Source of the DNA: Devosia limi DSM 17137
GTDB taxonomy: Bacteria > Pseudomonadota > Alphaproteobacteria > Rhizobiales > Devosiaceae
Direction: 5' to 3'
NCBI RefSeq assembly: GCF_900128975.1
Contig: NZ_FQVC01000016.1
Location: 1-64,000 of the forward strand
DNA: 64,000 bases
The notes beneath the pieces are model-generated. The model was not told the origin of the DNA and did no database searches. It saw only the letters and a list, made by a program, of their open reading frames with translations. Positions 1 through 7,746 of this stretch are shown here, piece by piece. The translations under genes and the position numbers were made by a program. Each line of letters starts with the position of its first letter. Positions within the stretch are counted from its first letter, which is position 1.

Positions 1-249
1 CTTTGCGGCAAGAACCTGGAACACCCGCACCCACACGCCAGCCTTGGCCCAACGGTTGAAGCGGTTGTAGACCGTTGTCGAGGGTCCATAGCGCTCGGGC
101 AGGTCGCGCCAGGGCGAACCGGTTCTCAACACCCAGAATATGCCGTTCAGGACCCTGCGGTCGTCTACGCGCGCAACCCCGCGCGGCTTGTTCGGCAACA
201 GGGGCCTAATGAGTTCCCACTCGACATCTGTCAGATCAAATCGCGCCAT
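1..249 (-). CDS. IS5-family transposase, N-terminal part (partial)
   Basis: This reading frame starts with ATG at 249 and runs off the left edge, giving 83 residues. It begins MARFDLTDVEWELIRPLLP and continues with an RVLNGIFWVLRTGSPW segment and a YGPSTTVYNRF segment. These are typical of the DUF4096 N-terminal domain of IS5/IS427-group transposases. In that group the N-terminal part is often a separate frame joined to the DDE catalytic part by frameshifting; the catalytic part is not visible here. The frame is intact over the visible stretch. It is too short for the six-frame minimum applied elsewhere, but the family match is clear by eye. Function: transposition of the element. Confidence 0.85.
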   Translation of the reverse strand, partial: MARFDLTDVEWELIRPLLPNKPRGVARVDDRRVLNGIFWVLRTGSPWRDLPERYGPSTTVYNRFNRWAKAGVWVRVFQVLAAK

Positions 250-320
250 CGCACCCTCCGATTAGCCTGGAGAGTGAATCACGATGGCGCCTAATCGGGA
301 ATCCCGTTTATGAGTTCAGA
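1..320 (-). mobile_element. Right-hand end of an IS5-family insertion sequence (cut by window edge)
   Basis: The first 249 bases encode the start of an IS5-type transposase on the minus strand. The following 70 bases before the alkA stop codon are non-coding and probably include the terminal inverted repeat of the element. The outer boundary is placed between about 298 and 322 by inference only, because the other end of the element lies outside the window and no matching repeat can be compared. Confidence 0.6.
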
Positions 321-322
321 AC

Positions 323-982
323 CTAGGCGACAACGCCCTCGCGGGATTTGAGAACGGCGTAATATCGCCAGAACAACAGCGCTGCAGCTGCCCTGTGGGG
401 CGCCCAGGCCGATGCAATATTTCTGTACTGCCCGATCCTGGGCAGCGCCTCAATGCCCAGTCCGTGAACCATGGCTTTCTGCAGGGCAAGATCACCCGCG
501 GGGAACACATCCTGATGCCCGGCGCAGAACATCAGATAGACCTCCGCCGTCCACTGGCCGATCCCCTTATGCGCTGTCAGATAGGCTACCGCCTCCTCGG
601 GCGGCAGGTCTTCCAGCCGCGACAGCTCCAGTTCGCCATTGGCAATGGCGGTCGCGATCGTGCGTACAGTTGTGAACTTGCCCGCTGAAAAACCCGAGGC
701 GCGCACCACTGCTTCCTCGAGCCCAAGATAGCCCATCGGGTCCAGTGCCCCATCGATGGCGGCAAACCGCCCCCAGATGGCATTGGCGCTGGCCACCGAC
801 AATTGCTGTCCGCAGATGATCCTGACGATCCCGGCAAAACCCGGCTCGGCGATGCGCGGCATGACAAGGCCTGCCCGTTCACGCACAAGGGCAAGGCGCG
901 GATCGAGCCGAACCAGGTGCTCGAGATGCACGGCAATGGCGTCGGGACTATCGAGACGCGGTGACGGGAACGAACGGCTCAT
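323..982 (-). CDS. alkA: DNA-3-methyladenine glycosylase II, AlkA-type (HhH-GPD)
   Basis: This 219-residue protein is likely to remove alkylated purines from DNA as the first step of base-excision repair in the cytoplasm. A helix-hairpin-helix segment lies at about residues 128-150 (LPPEEAVAYLTAHKGIGQW) and the expected catalytic aspartate is D164 in the PAGDLAL motif, both hallmarks of the HhH-GPD superfamily. The length fits short bacterial AlkA proteins that lack the N-terminal Ada-like part. Its ATG is only 28 bases from the gluQRS start on the other strand, so the two promoters must overlap each other or the coding ends. The 3' end abuts the IS5-type element, but the C-terminus looks complete. 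Confidence 0.88.
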   Translation of the reverse strand: MSRSFPSPRLDSPDAIAVHLEHLVRLDPRLALVRERAGLVMPRIAEPGFAGIVRIICGQQLSVASANAIWGRFAAIDGALDPMGYLGLEEAVVRASGFSAGKFTTVRTIATAIANGELELSRLEDLPPEEAVAYLTAHKGIGQWTAEVYLMFCAGHQDVFPAGDLALQKAMVHGLGIEALPRIGQYRNIASAWAPHRAAAALLFWRYYAVLKSREGVVA

Positions 983-1010
983 GCTAGAAACGCCTGGAGG
1001 AATTTTGGCA

Positions 1011-1859
1011 GTGTCATTTCAACCTATATTGCGATTTGCCCCCAGCCCGAACGGGCCTTTGCATCTGGGCCATGCCTATTCGGCGCTGTTCACCTGGCAG
1101 GCGGCAACGCTCCTGGGCGGCGTGGCTTTGTTGCGCATCGAAGACATCGACATCGATCGCAGTAAACCCGAATTTGACGCCGCGATCCAAGCCGACCTGG
1201 CTTGGCTGGGGCTCGATTGGCCCGAGCCGGTGATGCGGCAGTCCCAGCGTTTCCCGGCTTACGAACAGGCCGCCAATGCCCTGCGCCGGCTCGACATTGT
1301 CTATCCCTGCTTTTGCAGCCGCGCTGATATCGCCGCCCGTTCCAGCGCTGGGGATCCCGATGGGGCCCCGCTTTATCCGGGCACCTGCCGGCACCTCCCC
1401 GCCGATGAGGCGGAGACGCGACTGGCGCGCGGCGATGCCGTGCAATATCGCCTGGATATGGGTAAGGCGACCGCGATGACTGGGTCGCTCACTTATTCGG
1501 TAATCGGCCCCACCGTCTTGGATCGCCCGCAGATCCGCTATGCCCGCCCGGAGCGTTGGGGCGATTTCGTGCTGCAGCGCAAGGGCACACCGACCAGCTA
1601 TCACCTGAGCGTCGTGGTCGATGATGCGGCCCAGCACATCACGCACGTGACCCGCGGCCGCGATATGGAAGCCTCGACCGACATCCACGTCCTGCTGCAA
1701 TTTCTGCTCAATCTCGACACGCCCTATTACAGCTTTCACAGGTTGATCCTCGACGCCGAGGGCCGCAAGCTCTCCAAGTCAAAAGGCTCGCCAAGCCTGG
1801 CGAGCCTTCGAGATGCCGGCTGGACCCCGCAGGATGTACGCACCTATCTCGGCTTCTAG
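1011..1859 (+). CDS. gluQRS: Glutamyl-Q tRNA(Asp) synthetase
   Basis: GluQ-RS attaches glutamate to queuosine at position 34 of tRNA-Asp. The protein is a class I aminoacyl-tRNA synthetase-like enzyme without an anticodon-binding domain. Visible motifs are the HIGH-type sequence HLGH at residues 18-21, a KLSKS loop at about 253-257, and a zinc-site-like set of cysteines near residue 100 (YPCFCSR and a later YPGTCRH). I chose GTG at 1011 because a strong GGAGG lies at 996-1000 and the resulting 282 residues match the family. The open frame continues upstream to 756, but that stretch runs antisense through alkA and has no homology features. The stop codon overlaps the stop of the convergent epimerase gene in a shared CTAG. 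Confidence 0.92.
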   Translation: MSFQPILRFAPSPNGPLHLGHAYSALFTWQAATLLGGVALLRIEDIDIDRSKPEFDAAIQADLAWLGLDWPEPVMRQSQRFPAYEQAANALRRLDIVYPCFCSRADIAARSSAGDPDGAPLYPGTCRHLPADEAETRLARGDAVQYRLDMGKATAMTGSLTYSVIGPTVLDRPQIRYARPERWGDFVLQRKGTPTSYHLSVVVDDAAQHITHVTRGRDMEASTDIHVLLQFLLNLDTPYYSFHRLILDAEGRKLSKSKGSPSLASLRDAGWTPQDVRTYLGF

Positions 1860-2803
1860 GCGGCCAGAGCCTGCCGCTGGAAAAACGGCGCTGCGGTCGC
1901 GCCCATTGCCTCTGCCAGTGGCGTGCCGAAATCGGGGCCCAGCAACGCATCGAGCCGGGCATCCTGCAACTGCATCGGATTGTCCCAGAGATAGCGCATC
2001 TTCACCATTTCGCGTATCACCGGCATGAACAGCCCCATGGCCCCAAGCATGGTCCACGGCGTCGCCACCCGGGTGAGCTTCATCGGCGACACTGCCGCGA
2101 TGGCGGCAAACACCTCCCCCGCGGCAGCGAAATGCCCACGGAAATGCAGGTTCTCATAGCTGGCGAGGTCCTGCCGCTGCGCGGCCAGCACCACAAAGGC
2201 GCGGGCCAGATCGGGCAGATAGGCCCAGCTATGGGGCACTTCATGGCTCGACAGGGTCACCTTGCCCTTGCCCGCCTCGCGCAGGATCAGCTGGTCGAAC
2301 CAATCCTGCTGGCTGCCCGGTCCATAAAAATCCCCGGCCCGCAGCACAATAGTCTGGAAGTCCCCCTGCGCCGAGGCGGCCTTGAGCATGGCTTCCATCC
2401 GCACTCGGATTTCACCGCGCGGCCGCTCGGGACGCTGCTGCGTCTGGGGCGTGATAAGGCGATCACTTGCCGCATAATTGTAGACATTGCCGGGAAACAG
2501 CATCGTCTTGCCATCGCTGCCCATCGCCGCAATCACCGAAGCCAGCTGCGCCTCGGCCCGGCCATTGAACCATTTGTCGTAAGGCAGGTTGAGGCCGTTG
2601 AAGACCACACCGGCGCCGGCGATAGCAGCGCGCAAGTCTTCGACGCTATCGGCATCGCCCGCGATAAACTTCACGCCCGCCTGTGGATGGCGGTTGCTGC
2701 GGCCGAAGCCGCTGACGCTCCAGCCTGCCTCGGCAAAGGCTGCCGCCGCGGCCCGCCCGACATGGCCATTAATGCCCAGAATGGTGATCTTGCCCTTGCT
2801 CAT
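1856..2803 (-). CDS. NAD(P)-dependent epimerase/reductase (atypical SDR)
   Basis: This 315-residue protein has an N-terminal Rossmann fold with the nucleotide-binding glycine motif GINGHVG at residues 10-16, followed by an aspartate-containing GDADS segment. It is typical of atypical short-chain dehydrogenases of the NAD-dependent epimerase/NmrA type. A PGNVYNY segment holds a plausible active-site tyrosine. Substrate and pathway cannot be read from sequence. ATG at 2803 is preferred; the frame is open 63 codons further upstream, but that part overlaps the LysR gene and its promoter. The gene is divergent from the LysR regulator at 2889 with 85 bases between them, the usual arrangement for a LysR-controlled target. 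Confidence 0.8.
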   Translation of the reverse strand: MSKGKITILGINGHVGRAAAAAFAEAGWSVSGFGRSNRHPQAGVKFIAGDADSVEDLRAAIAGAGVVFNGLNLPYDKWFNGRAEAQLASVIAAMGSDGKTMLFPGNVYNYAASDRLITPQTQQRPERPRGEIRVRMEAMLKAASAQGDFQTIVLRAGDFYGPGSQQDWFDQLILREAGKGKVTLSSHEVPHSWAYLPDLARAFVVLAAQRQDLASYENLHFRGHFAAAGEVFAAIAAVSPMKLTRVATPWTMLGAMGLFMPVIREMVKMRYLWDNPMQLQDARLDALLGPDFGTPLAEAMGATAAPFFQRQALAA

Positions 2804-2848
2804 GATGCTGCTCCGTTGTGATGGACACAGCATCCTCCATTCAATAAG

Positions 2849-2880
2849 GTTTGGGTATTCGCATAAATCAAAGGCCAAAC
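2849..2880. promoter_or_regulatory. Candidate operator in the epimerase/LysR divergent region
   Basis: The 85-base divergent region contains an inverted repeat GTTTGG (2849-2854) and CCAAAC (2875-2880) separated by 20 bases. The spacing is longer than the classic LysR T-N11-A box, but the position between divergent starts suits a LysR operator. This is a pattern observation without a matched promoter. Confidence 0.3.
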
Positions 2881-2888
2881 ATTCAAAA

Positions 2889-3788
2889 ATGAATAACGAG
2901 CCAGACTGGTCATTATGGCGCAGCTTTTCCGCAGTGATAACCCACGGCTCGCTATCGGCCGCCGCCCGCGAGTTGGGGCTGTCGCAGCCCACCCTTGGCC
3001 GTCACATCGAAGCCCTGGAGCAGGCGCTTGGCCTGTCGCTGTTCGAGCGCACGCTGACCGGCCTCAAACCCAATGCGACCGCCCTGCGGCTTTTTGAACC
3101 AGTCGGCACTGCCCAGGCTGCCCTGGCCGAGGCCGCCATCCTCGCTGAAGGCGCCCAGCTTGACCTCGGCGGCACTGTCCGCCTCACGGCCAGCACCGTC
3201 GTTTCGAGCTATCTGTTGCCCGGCTTGCTGGGTCCGATCCGACAGCGTTATCCCGCCATTGCCATCGAGATCGCGCCCTCGGATTCCGCCGAAAACCTGC
3301 TGCTGCGCGAGGCCGACATTGCCATTCGCATGTTCCGCCCGACCCAGCTTGAACTGGTGACCCGCCACCTCGGCGCCCTGCCCGTCGTGCCCTGCGCACG
3401 GACAGATTACCTGGCGCAGCGGGGCACTCCCACCAGTATTGACGACCTGCGCCAGCACGACCTGATCGGCATGGATCGCTCTGACGCCATCATCGCCCAT
3501 GCCAATGCCATCGGCTTCCCGCTGACCCGTCAGGACTTCATCCTGCGCACCGACAATCAACCGCTGATCTGGGAGCTGATCCGAGCCGGATTGGGTATCG
3601 GTTTCGCCCAGCAAAGTCTTGCCGAGAGCACACCCAATATCACCATCCTCGACCTCGACCTGGCCATCCCACCGCTCGAGGTGTGGCTCACCACACACAA
3701 GGAGCTGTTCACCAGCTACCGAATCCGTGCCATTTATGATGCTCTGGCCGAGGGTCTTGTGGGCTATATCAGCGGCTCGAACGTTTAG
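2889..3788 (+). CDS. LysR-family transcriptional regulator
   Basis: This 299-residue protein has the usual LysR layout: an N-terminal winged helix-turn-helix (about residues 8-66; the segment SLSAAARELGLSQPTLGRHI is the recognition region) and a C-terminal periplasmic-binding-protein-like effector domain. The effector domain is of the kind that senses a small molecule. ATG at 2889 follows the divergent promoter region; the open frame further upstream overlaps the epimerase and is not credible. It most likely controls the divergent epimerase gene and its own expression. The inducer is unknown. The downstream gene starts 18 bases after the stop, but has an unrelated conserved function, so co-transcription is uncertain. 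Confidence 0.9.
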   Translation: MNNEPDWSLWRSFSAVITHGSLSAAARELGLSQPTLGRHIEALEQALGLSLFERTLTGLKPNATALRLFEPVGTAQAALAEAAILAEGAQLDLGGTVRLTASTVVSSYLLPGLLGPIRQRYPAIAIEIAPSDSAENLLLREADIAIRMFRPTQLELVTRHLGALPVVPCARTDYLAQRGTPTSIDDLRQHDLIGMDRSDAIIAHANAIGFPLTRQDFILRTDNQPLIWELIRAGLGIGFAQQSLAESTPNITILDLDLAIPPLEVWLTTHKELFTSYRIRAIYDALAEGLVGYISGSNV

Positions 3789-3806
3789 GTTTATCGGCAG
3801 GATATC

Positions 3807-4010
3807 ATGCAGACAGCACTCAATTTCGCCATCGCACTCGCACTCATCTTCGTCGTCGTGGTGCTCGGCCTGGGCCTCTGGAACATGCTCAAGGGCGGCT
3901 CTGGCAATACCAGCCAGAAACTGATGCGCCTGCGGGTCATGGGCCAGGCCGTAGCTTTGGTACTTCTGCTGGCGGCGCTGTTCTTCTTTGGCGGCGGCGG
4001 GCGCGGCTGA
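3807..4010 (+). CDS. Twin transmembrane (HIG1-like) small protein
   Basis: This 67-residue protein has two hydrophobic helices (about residues 6-28 and 46-62) joined by a short basic loop containing KLMRLRVMGQ. That hairpin with an MRxRVxxQ loop is the pattern of HIG1-domain 'twin transmembrane' proteins found beside corrinoid adenosyltransferase genes in Rhizobiales. HIG1 proteins elsewhere associate with respiratory supercomplexes, but a role for this one is not established. The stop overlaps the next start by one base (TGATG), indicating translational coupling with the adenosyltransferase gene. Confidence 0.8.
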   Translation: MQTALNFAIALALIFVVVVLGLGLWNMLKGGSGNTSQKLMRLRVMGQAVALVLLLAALFFFGGGGRG

Positions 4011-4600
4011 TGGTCAAGCTCAACGTCATCTATACCAAGACCGGTGACGACGGCACGACGGGTCTGGTGCGCGGCCCGCGCCGCGCCAAGTGCGACCTGC
4101 GCGTCGAGGCCTATGGCACGGTTGACGAAGCCAATGCCTTTGTCGGCCAGGCGCGCCTCAATACCGGCACGATGCCAAAGATCGACATGGTGCTGTCGCG
4201 CGTCCAGAACGACCTCTTCGACGTCGGCTCCGATCTTGCCACGCCGGGCGCCGATGCTGCTGACGCCCCGCCATCGCTGCATGTCACCGCAGTGCAGACG
4301 CTCTGGCTGGAAAAGCAGATCGATCATTTCAACGATGCGCTGGAACCGCTGCGCAGCTTCGTGCTCCCCGGCGGCAGTGCCCTGGCAGTCGCGATGCACA
4401 TTGCGCGCACCGTAACGCGCCGCGCCGAACGCATCACCGTCGAGCTGGCCGCCGCCGAACCCGACGTCAATCCGGAAGCCATCCGCTATCTCAACCGGCT
4501 CTCCGACTTGCTGTTCGTCCTCGGCCGCGTTGCCAACGCCAACGGCACCAAGGATGTGCTCTGGGTTCCCGGCAATTACGGCGACACCAAAAAGGGCTGA
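4010..4600 (+). CDS. pduO: Cob(I)alamin adenosyltransferase, PduO type
   Basis: This 196-residue enzyme should transfer the adenosyl group of ATP to cob(I)alamin to make coenzyme B12. It carries the PduO-family N-terminal ATP-binding motif (YTKTGDDGTTGLVRG, residues 7-21), the VEAYGTVDEANAFVG segment, and the RTVTRRAER region near residue 133, all characteristic of the family. The length is typical of the bacterial stand-alone enzyme. It is coupled to the HIG1-like gene in front by a one-base overlap, and a rhomboid protease gene follows after 35 bases, so the three may form one transcript. No cobalamin riboswitch was recognised nearby. Confidence 0.92.
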   Translation: MVKLNVIYTKTGDDGTTGLVRGPRRAKCDLRVEAYGTVDEANAFVGQARLNTGTMPKIDMVLSRVQNDLFDVGSDLATPGADAADAPPSLHVTAVQTLWLEKQIDHFNDALEPLRSFVLPGGSALAVAMHIARTVTRRAERITVELAAAEPDVNPEAIRYLNRLSDLLFVLGRVANANGTKDVLWVPGNYGDTKKG

Positions 4601-4635
4601 TGCCCCCTGCCAGCCCGTCGTGAAGGTATCGCCTG

Positions 4636-5319
4636 ATGTTCCTGCCGCTCCACGACACCAACCCGCTGCGCCACTTGCAGGTGCCCTATGTCACCTATGG
4701 CCTGATGGCCTTCACGACGCTGGTCTATCTGATCCAGGCCATGCTGCCCCAGTCGAGCTTCGATCTGCTGGCGGTGGAATTTGGCATGATCCCGATCGTG
4801 GTGCGCGATGTCTATCCGCAGCCGCTGCCCTGGCTGCCCGATTGGGCGGGCCTGTTCACTTATGCGTTCCTGCACGCCAACTGGATGCACCTGCTGTCCA
4901 ACATGCTGTTTCTCTGGGTCTTCGGTGACAATATCGAAGACGCCATGGGCCATGTCCGCTTCCTGGTGTTTTACCTCGCCTGTGCTGCCCTTGCCGGGCT
5001 CGCCCATCTGGCGTTCAACCCCAATGATATCAGCCCGCTGATCGGCGCCTCGGGCGCGGTGGCGGGGGTCATGGGGGCCTATGTCCTGCTCTATCCACAT
5101 GCACGGGTGTTCGTGCTGGCGCGCATTGTCATTCCCATTCCGCTGCCGATCCCGGCTTTCTGGATGCTGGGCTTCTGGATTGCCACGCAGCTGTTTTTCC
5201 TCGTCATCGGCTCCAATGAGCCGGTGGCCTGGTGGGCCCATCTCGGCGGCTTCCTCGCCGGCATGGTGCTGGCCGCCACACTCAAGCGACGCGCGGTGCC
5301 CCTCTGGGGCGGGCGCTGA
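4636..5319 (+). CDS. Rhomboid-family intramembrane serine protease
   Basis: The 227-residue protein is an integral inner-membrane protease with about six transmembrane segments. The catalytic serine is expected at S139 in the GASGAVAG motif. The partner histidine is expected at H202 in the AHLGGFLAG helix. The HxxxN-type sequence HLLSN on the second helix (about residues 85-89) supports the oxyanion site. Substrates are unknown. Its last 38 bases overlap the 3' end of the convergent diguanylate cyclase gene, so the two transcripts are complementary at their ends. It follows the adenosyltransferase gene by 35 bases. Confidence 0.92.
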   Translation: MFLPLHDTNPLRHLQVPYVTYGLMAFTTLVYLIQAMLPQSSFDLLAVEFGMIPIVVRDVYPQPLPWLPDWAGLFTYAFLHANWMHLLSNMLFLWVFGDNIEDAMGHVRFLVFYLACAALAGLAHLAFNPNDISPLIGASGAVAGVMGAYVLLYPHARVFVLARIVIPIPLPIPAFWMLGFWIATQLFFLVIGSNEPVAWWAHLGGFLAGMVLAATLKRRAVPLWGGR

Positions 5320-6424
5320 CCGGCAGCGGCCCGATTGGGGTGACATCGCGCATCTCTTCGGCCACGCTGACCCGGTTGCGGCCATCGCGCTTGGCGGCAT
5401 AGAGCGCCCCATCGGCCCGCGCAAACATCTGCACGGCCGGCACATCGCCCCGATTGACCGCGACGCCGATACTGGCGGTGACACCGATCACCGGACCATC
5501 CCATTCGATCTGCAAATTCTCGACCGCCCGCCGCAACCGCCCGGCAATCTGACGCGCCCGCGCCAGATTGGTATCCGGCAGCAGCACCGCCATCTCCTCG
5601 CCGCCGAGCCGCGCGACAAGATCGCGTTGGCGCACATGGGTACGTAGCGCCAGGGCCACCCGCTGCAACACATAGTCGCCGGCCGCATGACCATGCGTAT
5701 CGTTGATGTCTTTGAAGTGATCAAGATCGATGATCAGCAGCGCTGCCTCGTTGCGGGTGAGCCGCAACAGCGCCATGCCGCGCTCGAAGGCCCGTCGGTT
5801 CGGCAGGGCCGTCAGCGGATCGGTCAATGCCCGCGTTTTCCAGTGCTCTTCGCGCGCAATCTGGTTGAGTTCGCGATCCAGAAACAGCCCCAGCACCACC
5901 GAAGCAAAGACCGAGGCCACGAGGATATAGGGCGCGACGATCAGCACCAATGTCCAGCCGGACATGCCCTGCACAAATCCCACCAGGAGGTAGAGACTCG
6001 CCACGACCCCGAGCACGGTCAGGTGCTGCGCCTTGAGCCGCCCTTTTGGACGCAGCCACCGCCGCCAGGCCAGGCCCAGTCCTGCTGCCACCACGATGCC
6101 GAAAGCGCCCAACGTCGCCCCCGCGCCACCGATCCAGAGCCGAAACAACGCTGCAAGCACGCCCGCGAACACGGCCGCGGGCCAACCGCCAAACGCCGCG
6201 GCAAAGGCGACAATGATGGCGCGCATATCAATTAATACGCCATTGGGCATCTCGGCTGGCGACAGCATGGCCAGCATCGCTCCGGCACCGAAAATCAGGC
6301 CCTGACAGGCCGAGCGCAGCTGGCGCGGCCAGCTCAGCCGCTCAACGATTCCAAAGGCAATAGCGACCAAGCCCATCAGACCTATGCCATTGACCAAGAC
6401 CAGAAAAATATCAGTATCGATCAT
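5282..6424 (-). CDS. Membrane diguanylate cyclase (LytS-type 5TM sensor + GGDEF)
   Basis: This 380-residue protein combines an N-terminal membrane sensor (about residues 5-185, with the LIDMRAIIVAFAAAFGGWPA and FRLWIGGAGA segments of the 5TM-5TMR_LYT domain) with a C-terminal GGDEF domain. The active-site sequence is GGEEM at residues 274-278, an accepted GGEEF-like variant. The inhibitory RxxD motif is present at 265-268 exactly five residues before it, so both c-di-GMP synthesis and product inhibition are expected. The signal sensed is unknown. No EAL or PilZ domain is present. With the YjfB-like gene next door and the chemoreceptor array further along, a role in motility-to-attachment control is plausible but inferred. 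Confidence 0.88.
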   Translation of the reverse strand: MIDTDIFLVLVNGIGLMGLVAIAFGIVERLSWPRQLRSACQGLIFGAGAMLAMLSPAEMPNGVLIDMRAIIVAFAAAFGGWPAAVFAGVLAALFRLWIGGAGATLGAFGIVVAAGLGLAWRRWLRPKGRLKAQHLTVLGVVASLYLLVGFVQGMSGWTLVLIVAPYILVASVFASVVLGLFLDRELNQIAREEHWKTRALTDPLTALPNRRAFERGMALLRLTRNEAALLIIDLDHFKDINDTHGHAAGDYVLQRVALALRTHVRQRDLVARLGGEEMAVLLPDTNLARARQIAGRLRRAVENLQIEWDGPVIGVTASIGVAVNRGDVPAVQMFARADGALYAAKRDGRNRVSVAEEMRDVTPIGPLPVSARPRGAPRVA

Positions 6425-6646
6425 TCACCATGCCTTGCCCGAGGGCGATTCGAATCGCTGCTCCTATATACGGACTGGGGTGGCCTATGGGTGCGGTGAG
6501 CCGGCCGACGCCGTTAATAAATGGTAAGTATAGACGCCGCGGTTTGCTGGACAAGTGCGCCTTTATGCCAAAGGATCGTTTACCGTCCCCCGCTAGGGTG
6601 GGCGCTTGGACGTCCCAGCTTGAACGTCGCATGACGGGAGGCGGCA

Positions 6647-6829
6647 ATGGATACCGATCTGAGCATGCAATTGGTGTCGGCTCGCACGGCAGCGACGCAT
6701 GGCTCCATTCAGACCACTATGCTCAAGAAGACCCATGAGATGGAGATGAACCTCATCTCCATGCTGACCGAGAACACCTTGGCACCGCCGCCGCCGGGCC
6801 AGGGGCTCAAGGTCGACAAGCAGGCCTGA
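6647..6829 (+). CDS. YjfB-like putative motility protein
   Basis: This 60-residue protein fits the pattern of the YjfB_motility family: a short amphipathic start (DLSMQLVSARTAATHGSIQT) followed by a central MLKKTHEMEMNLISMLTE helix and a proline-rich tail. Members are very small and are linked to motility loci; their mechanism is not known to me. A GGAGGCG sequence at about 6637-6643 supports ATG at 6647. The next small gene starts five bases after its stop, suggesting an operon of two. No flagellar gene is adjacent, so the motility link rests on the family name alone. Confidence 0.65.
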   Translation: MDTDLSMQLVSARTAATHGSIQTTMLKKTHEMEMNLISMLTENTLAPPPPGQGLKVDKQA

Positions 6830-6834
6830 TCGCG

Positions 6835-7056
6835 ATGAGCAACGATCTCGCTATCAATCCCGCCGTCATGATCAACCGCATCGTGGTTCGCGAAAGCACG
6901 CCACAGACAGCAGGACCGGCCAAGGCGGCAATGCTGCACATGGAATTGCAGCTCGCCATCGAACAATCAAAAGCCGAAAACGCCGCTCAGAACCCCGACG
7001 GCGAGGGCCAGGCGCCGGTGGTCGACAGCGGTTTCGCCGTCGACCGACTGATCTAG
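6835..7056 (+). CDS. Small hypothetical protein, partner of the YjfB-like gene
   Basis: A 73-residue protein of unknown function starts five bases after the YjfB-like gene. It is hydrophilic, with a possible helix in the middle (AKAAMLHMELQLAIEQSKAE) and a glycine- and glutamate-rich linker towards the end. There is no signal peptide and no transmembrane segment. Codon use matches the neighbours. The tight spacing suggests co-expression with the YjfB-like protein. It ends a few bases before the 3' end of the convergent tlpA gene. I do not recognise a family. Confidence 0.6.
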   Translation: MSNDLAINPAVMINRIVVRESTPQTAGPAKAAMLHMELQLAIEQSKAENAAQNPDGEGQAPVVDSGFAVDRLI

Positions 7057-7062
7057 CCGTCG

Positions 7063-7728
7063 TTACTTCCTGAGCGCAAGCAGCGCCTCGACCACGGCTT
7101 CGCCATCGGGCGTGTGCCATTCGGCCGGTCCCTGCAACACGGCCAGTTCACAGCCATTCTCGTCCAGAACCAGCGTTGCCGGCAGGCCGATCGCCACCGC
7201 CTCGCGCTTCAGCCGCTCGAACGCCGAAAAGGTCGAATCGGCATAAAGCGGCAGGTTCTCGAACTGGCCCTCATCGAGGAAGGCCTTGGCCTTTTCCAGC
7301 CCGCCCTCGCCGATATCGAGATTGATCGGCAGCACCATGAAGTCGTCGGAATTGTACTTGGTGGCCAGGGCATCGAGCGCCGGCATTTCCTCGCGGCATG
7401 GCACGCACCAGCTGGCCCAGAAATTGACCAGCAGCGCCTTGCCCTTGAACGCGCCGATAGTGGTGTCGACGCCCGCCGCGTCCTTGAAGGCCATGGTCGA
7501 ATAGCCCCGGCCCTCGCCAGTGCCATTGAGTGCGGCCAGTTCACCCACCGCAGCGGCATCGATGGCGGCAGCGGCTTCGGCCTGCACCGGACATTCCTTC
7601 GCCTCCGCACCGGCATTGCTTAGGAAAAGCCAGGCCGATATAGCTACGCCCACGCTGGCAAGCCCCAGAGTCAGGAACAGCCGGGGAAGCGGTGACTTCT
7701 CGCTGTGGGGTGTGCTTTTTTCGGTCAT
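7063..7728 (-). CDS. tlpA: TlpA-type thiol:disulfide interchange protein
   Basis: This 221-residue membrane-anchored thioredoxin-like protein has one N-terminal transmembrane helix (about residues 16-36), a linker, and a thioredoxin fold with the active site WCVPC (C108 and C111). TlpA reduces periplasmic targets such as cytochrome oxidase copper-site proteins and supports cytochrome biogenesis. An extra cysteine pair (C46 and C192) could form a structural disulfide. The gene is divergent from argH with an 18-base gap, the same tlpA/argH arrangement seen in many Rhizobiales, which helps confirm both calls. Confidence 0.9.
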   Translation of the reverse strand: MTEKSTPHSEKSPLPRLFLTLGLASVGVAISAWLFLSNAGAEAKECPVQAEAAAAIDAAAVGELAALNGTGEGRGYSTMAFKDAAGVDTTIGAFKGKALLVNFWASWCVPCREEMPALDALATKYNSDDFMVLPINLDIGEGGLEKAKAFLDEGQFENLPLYADSTFSAFERLKREAVAIGLPATLVLDENGCELAVLQGPAEWHTPDGEAVVEALLALRK

Positions 7729-7746
7729 GCGAGCTCCAGGGAATAG

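Noticed and set aside
756-1010. Upstream extension of the gluQRS reading frame to 756
   Set aside because: The extension runs antisense through alkA, lacks any glutamyl-tRNA-synthetase-like sequence, and a strong ribosome-binding site precedes GTG 1011.
1014-1739. Long open frame on the minus strand within gluQRS
   Set aside because: It is antisense to a clearly recognised gene and has low-complexity, histidine-rich composition typical of GC-rich shadows.
2132-2821. 229-residue frame antisense to the epimerase
   Set aside because: It is a codon-bias shadow of the real gene, with no supporting start or family features.
6440-6480. TTCGAATC sequence resembling a tRNA T-loop
   Set aside because: No acceptor stem, anticodon stem or CCA-adjacent pairing could be found around it.
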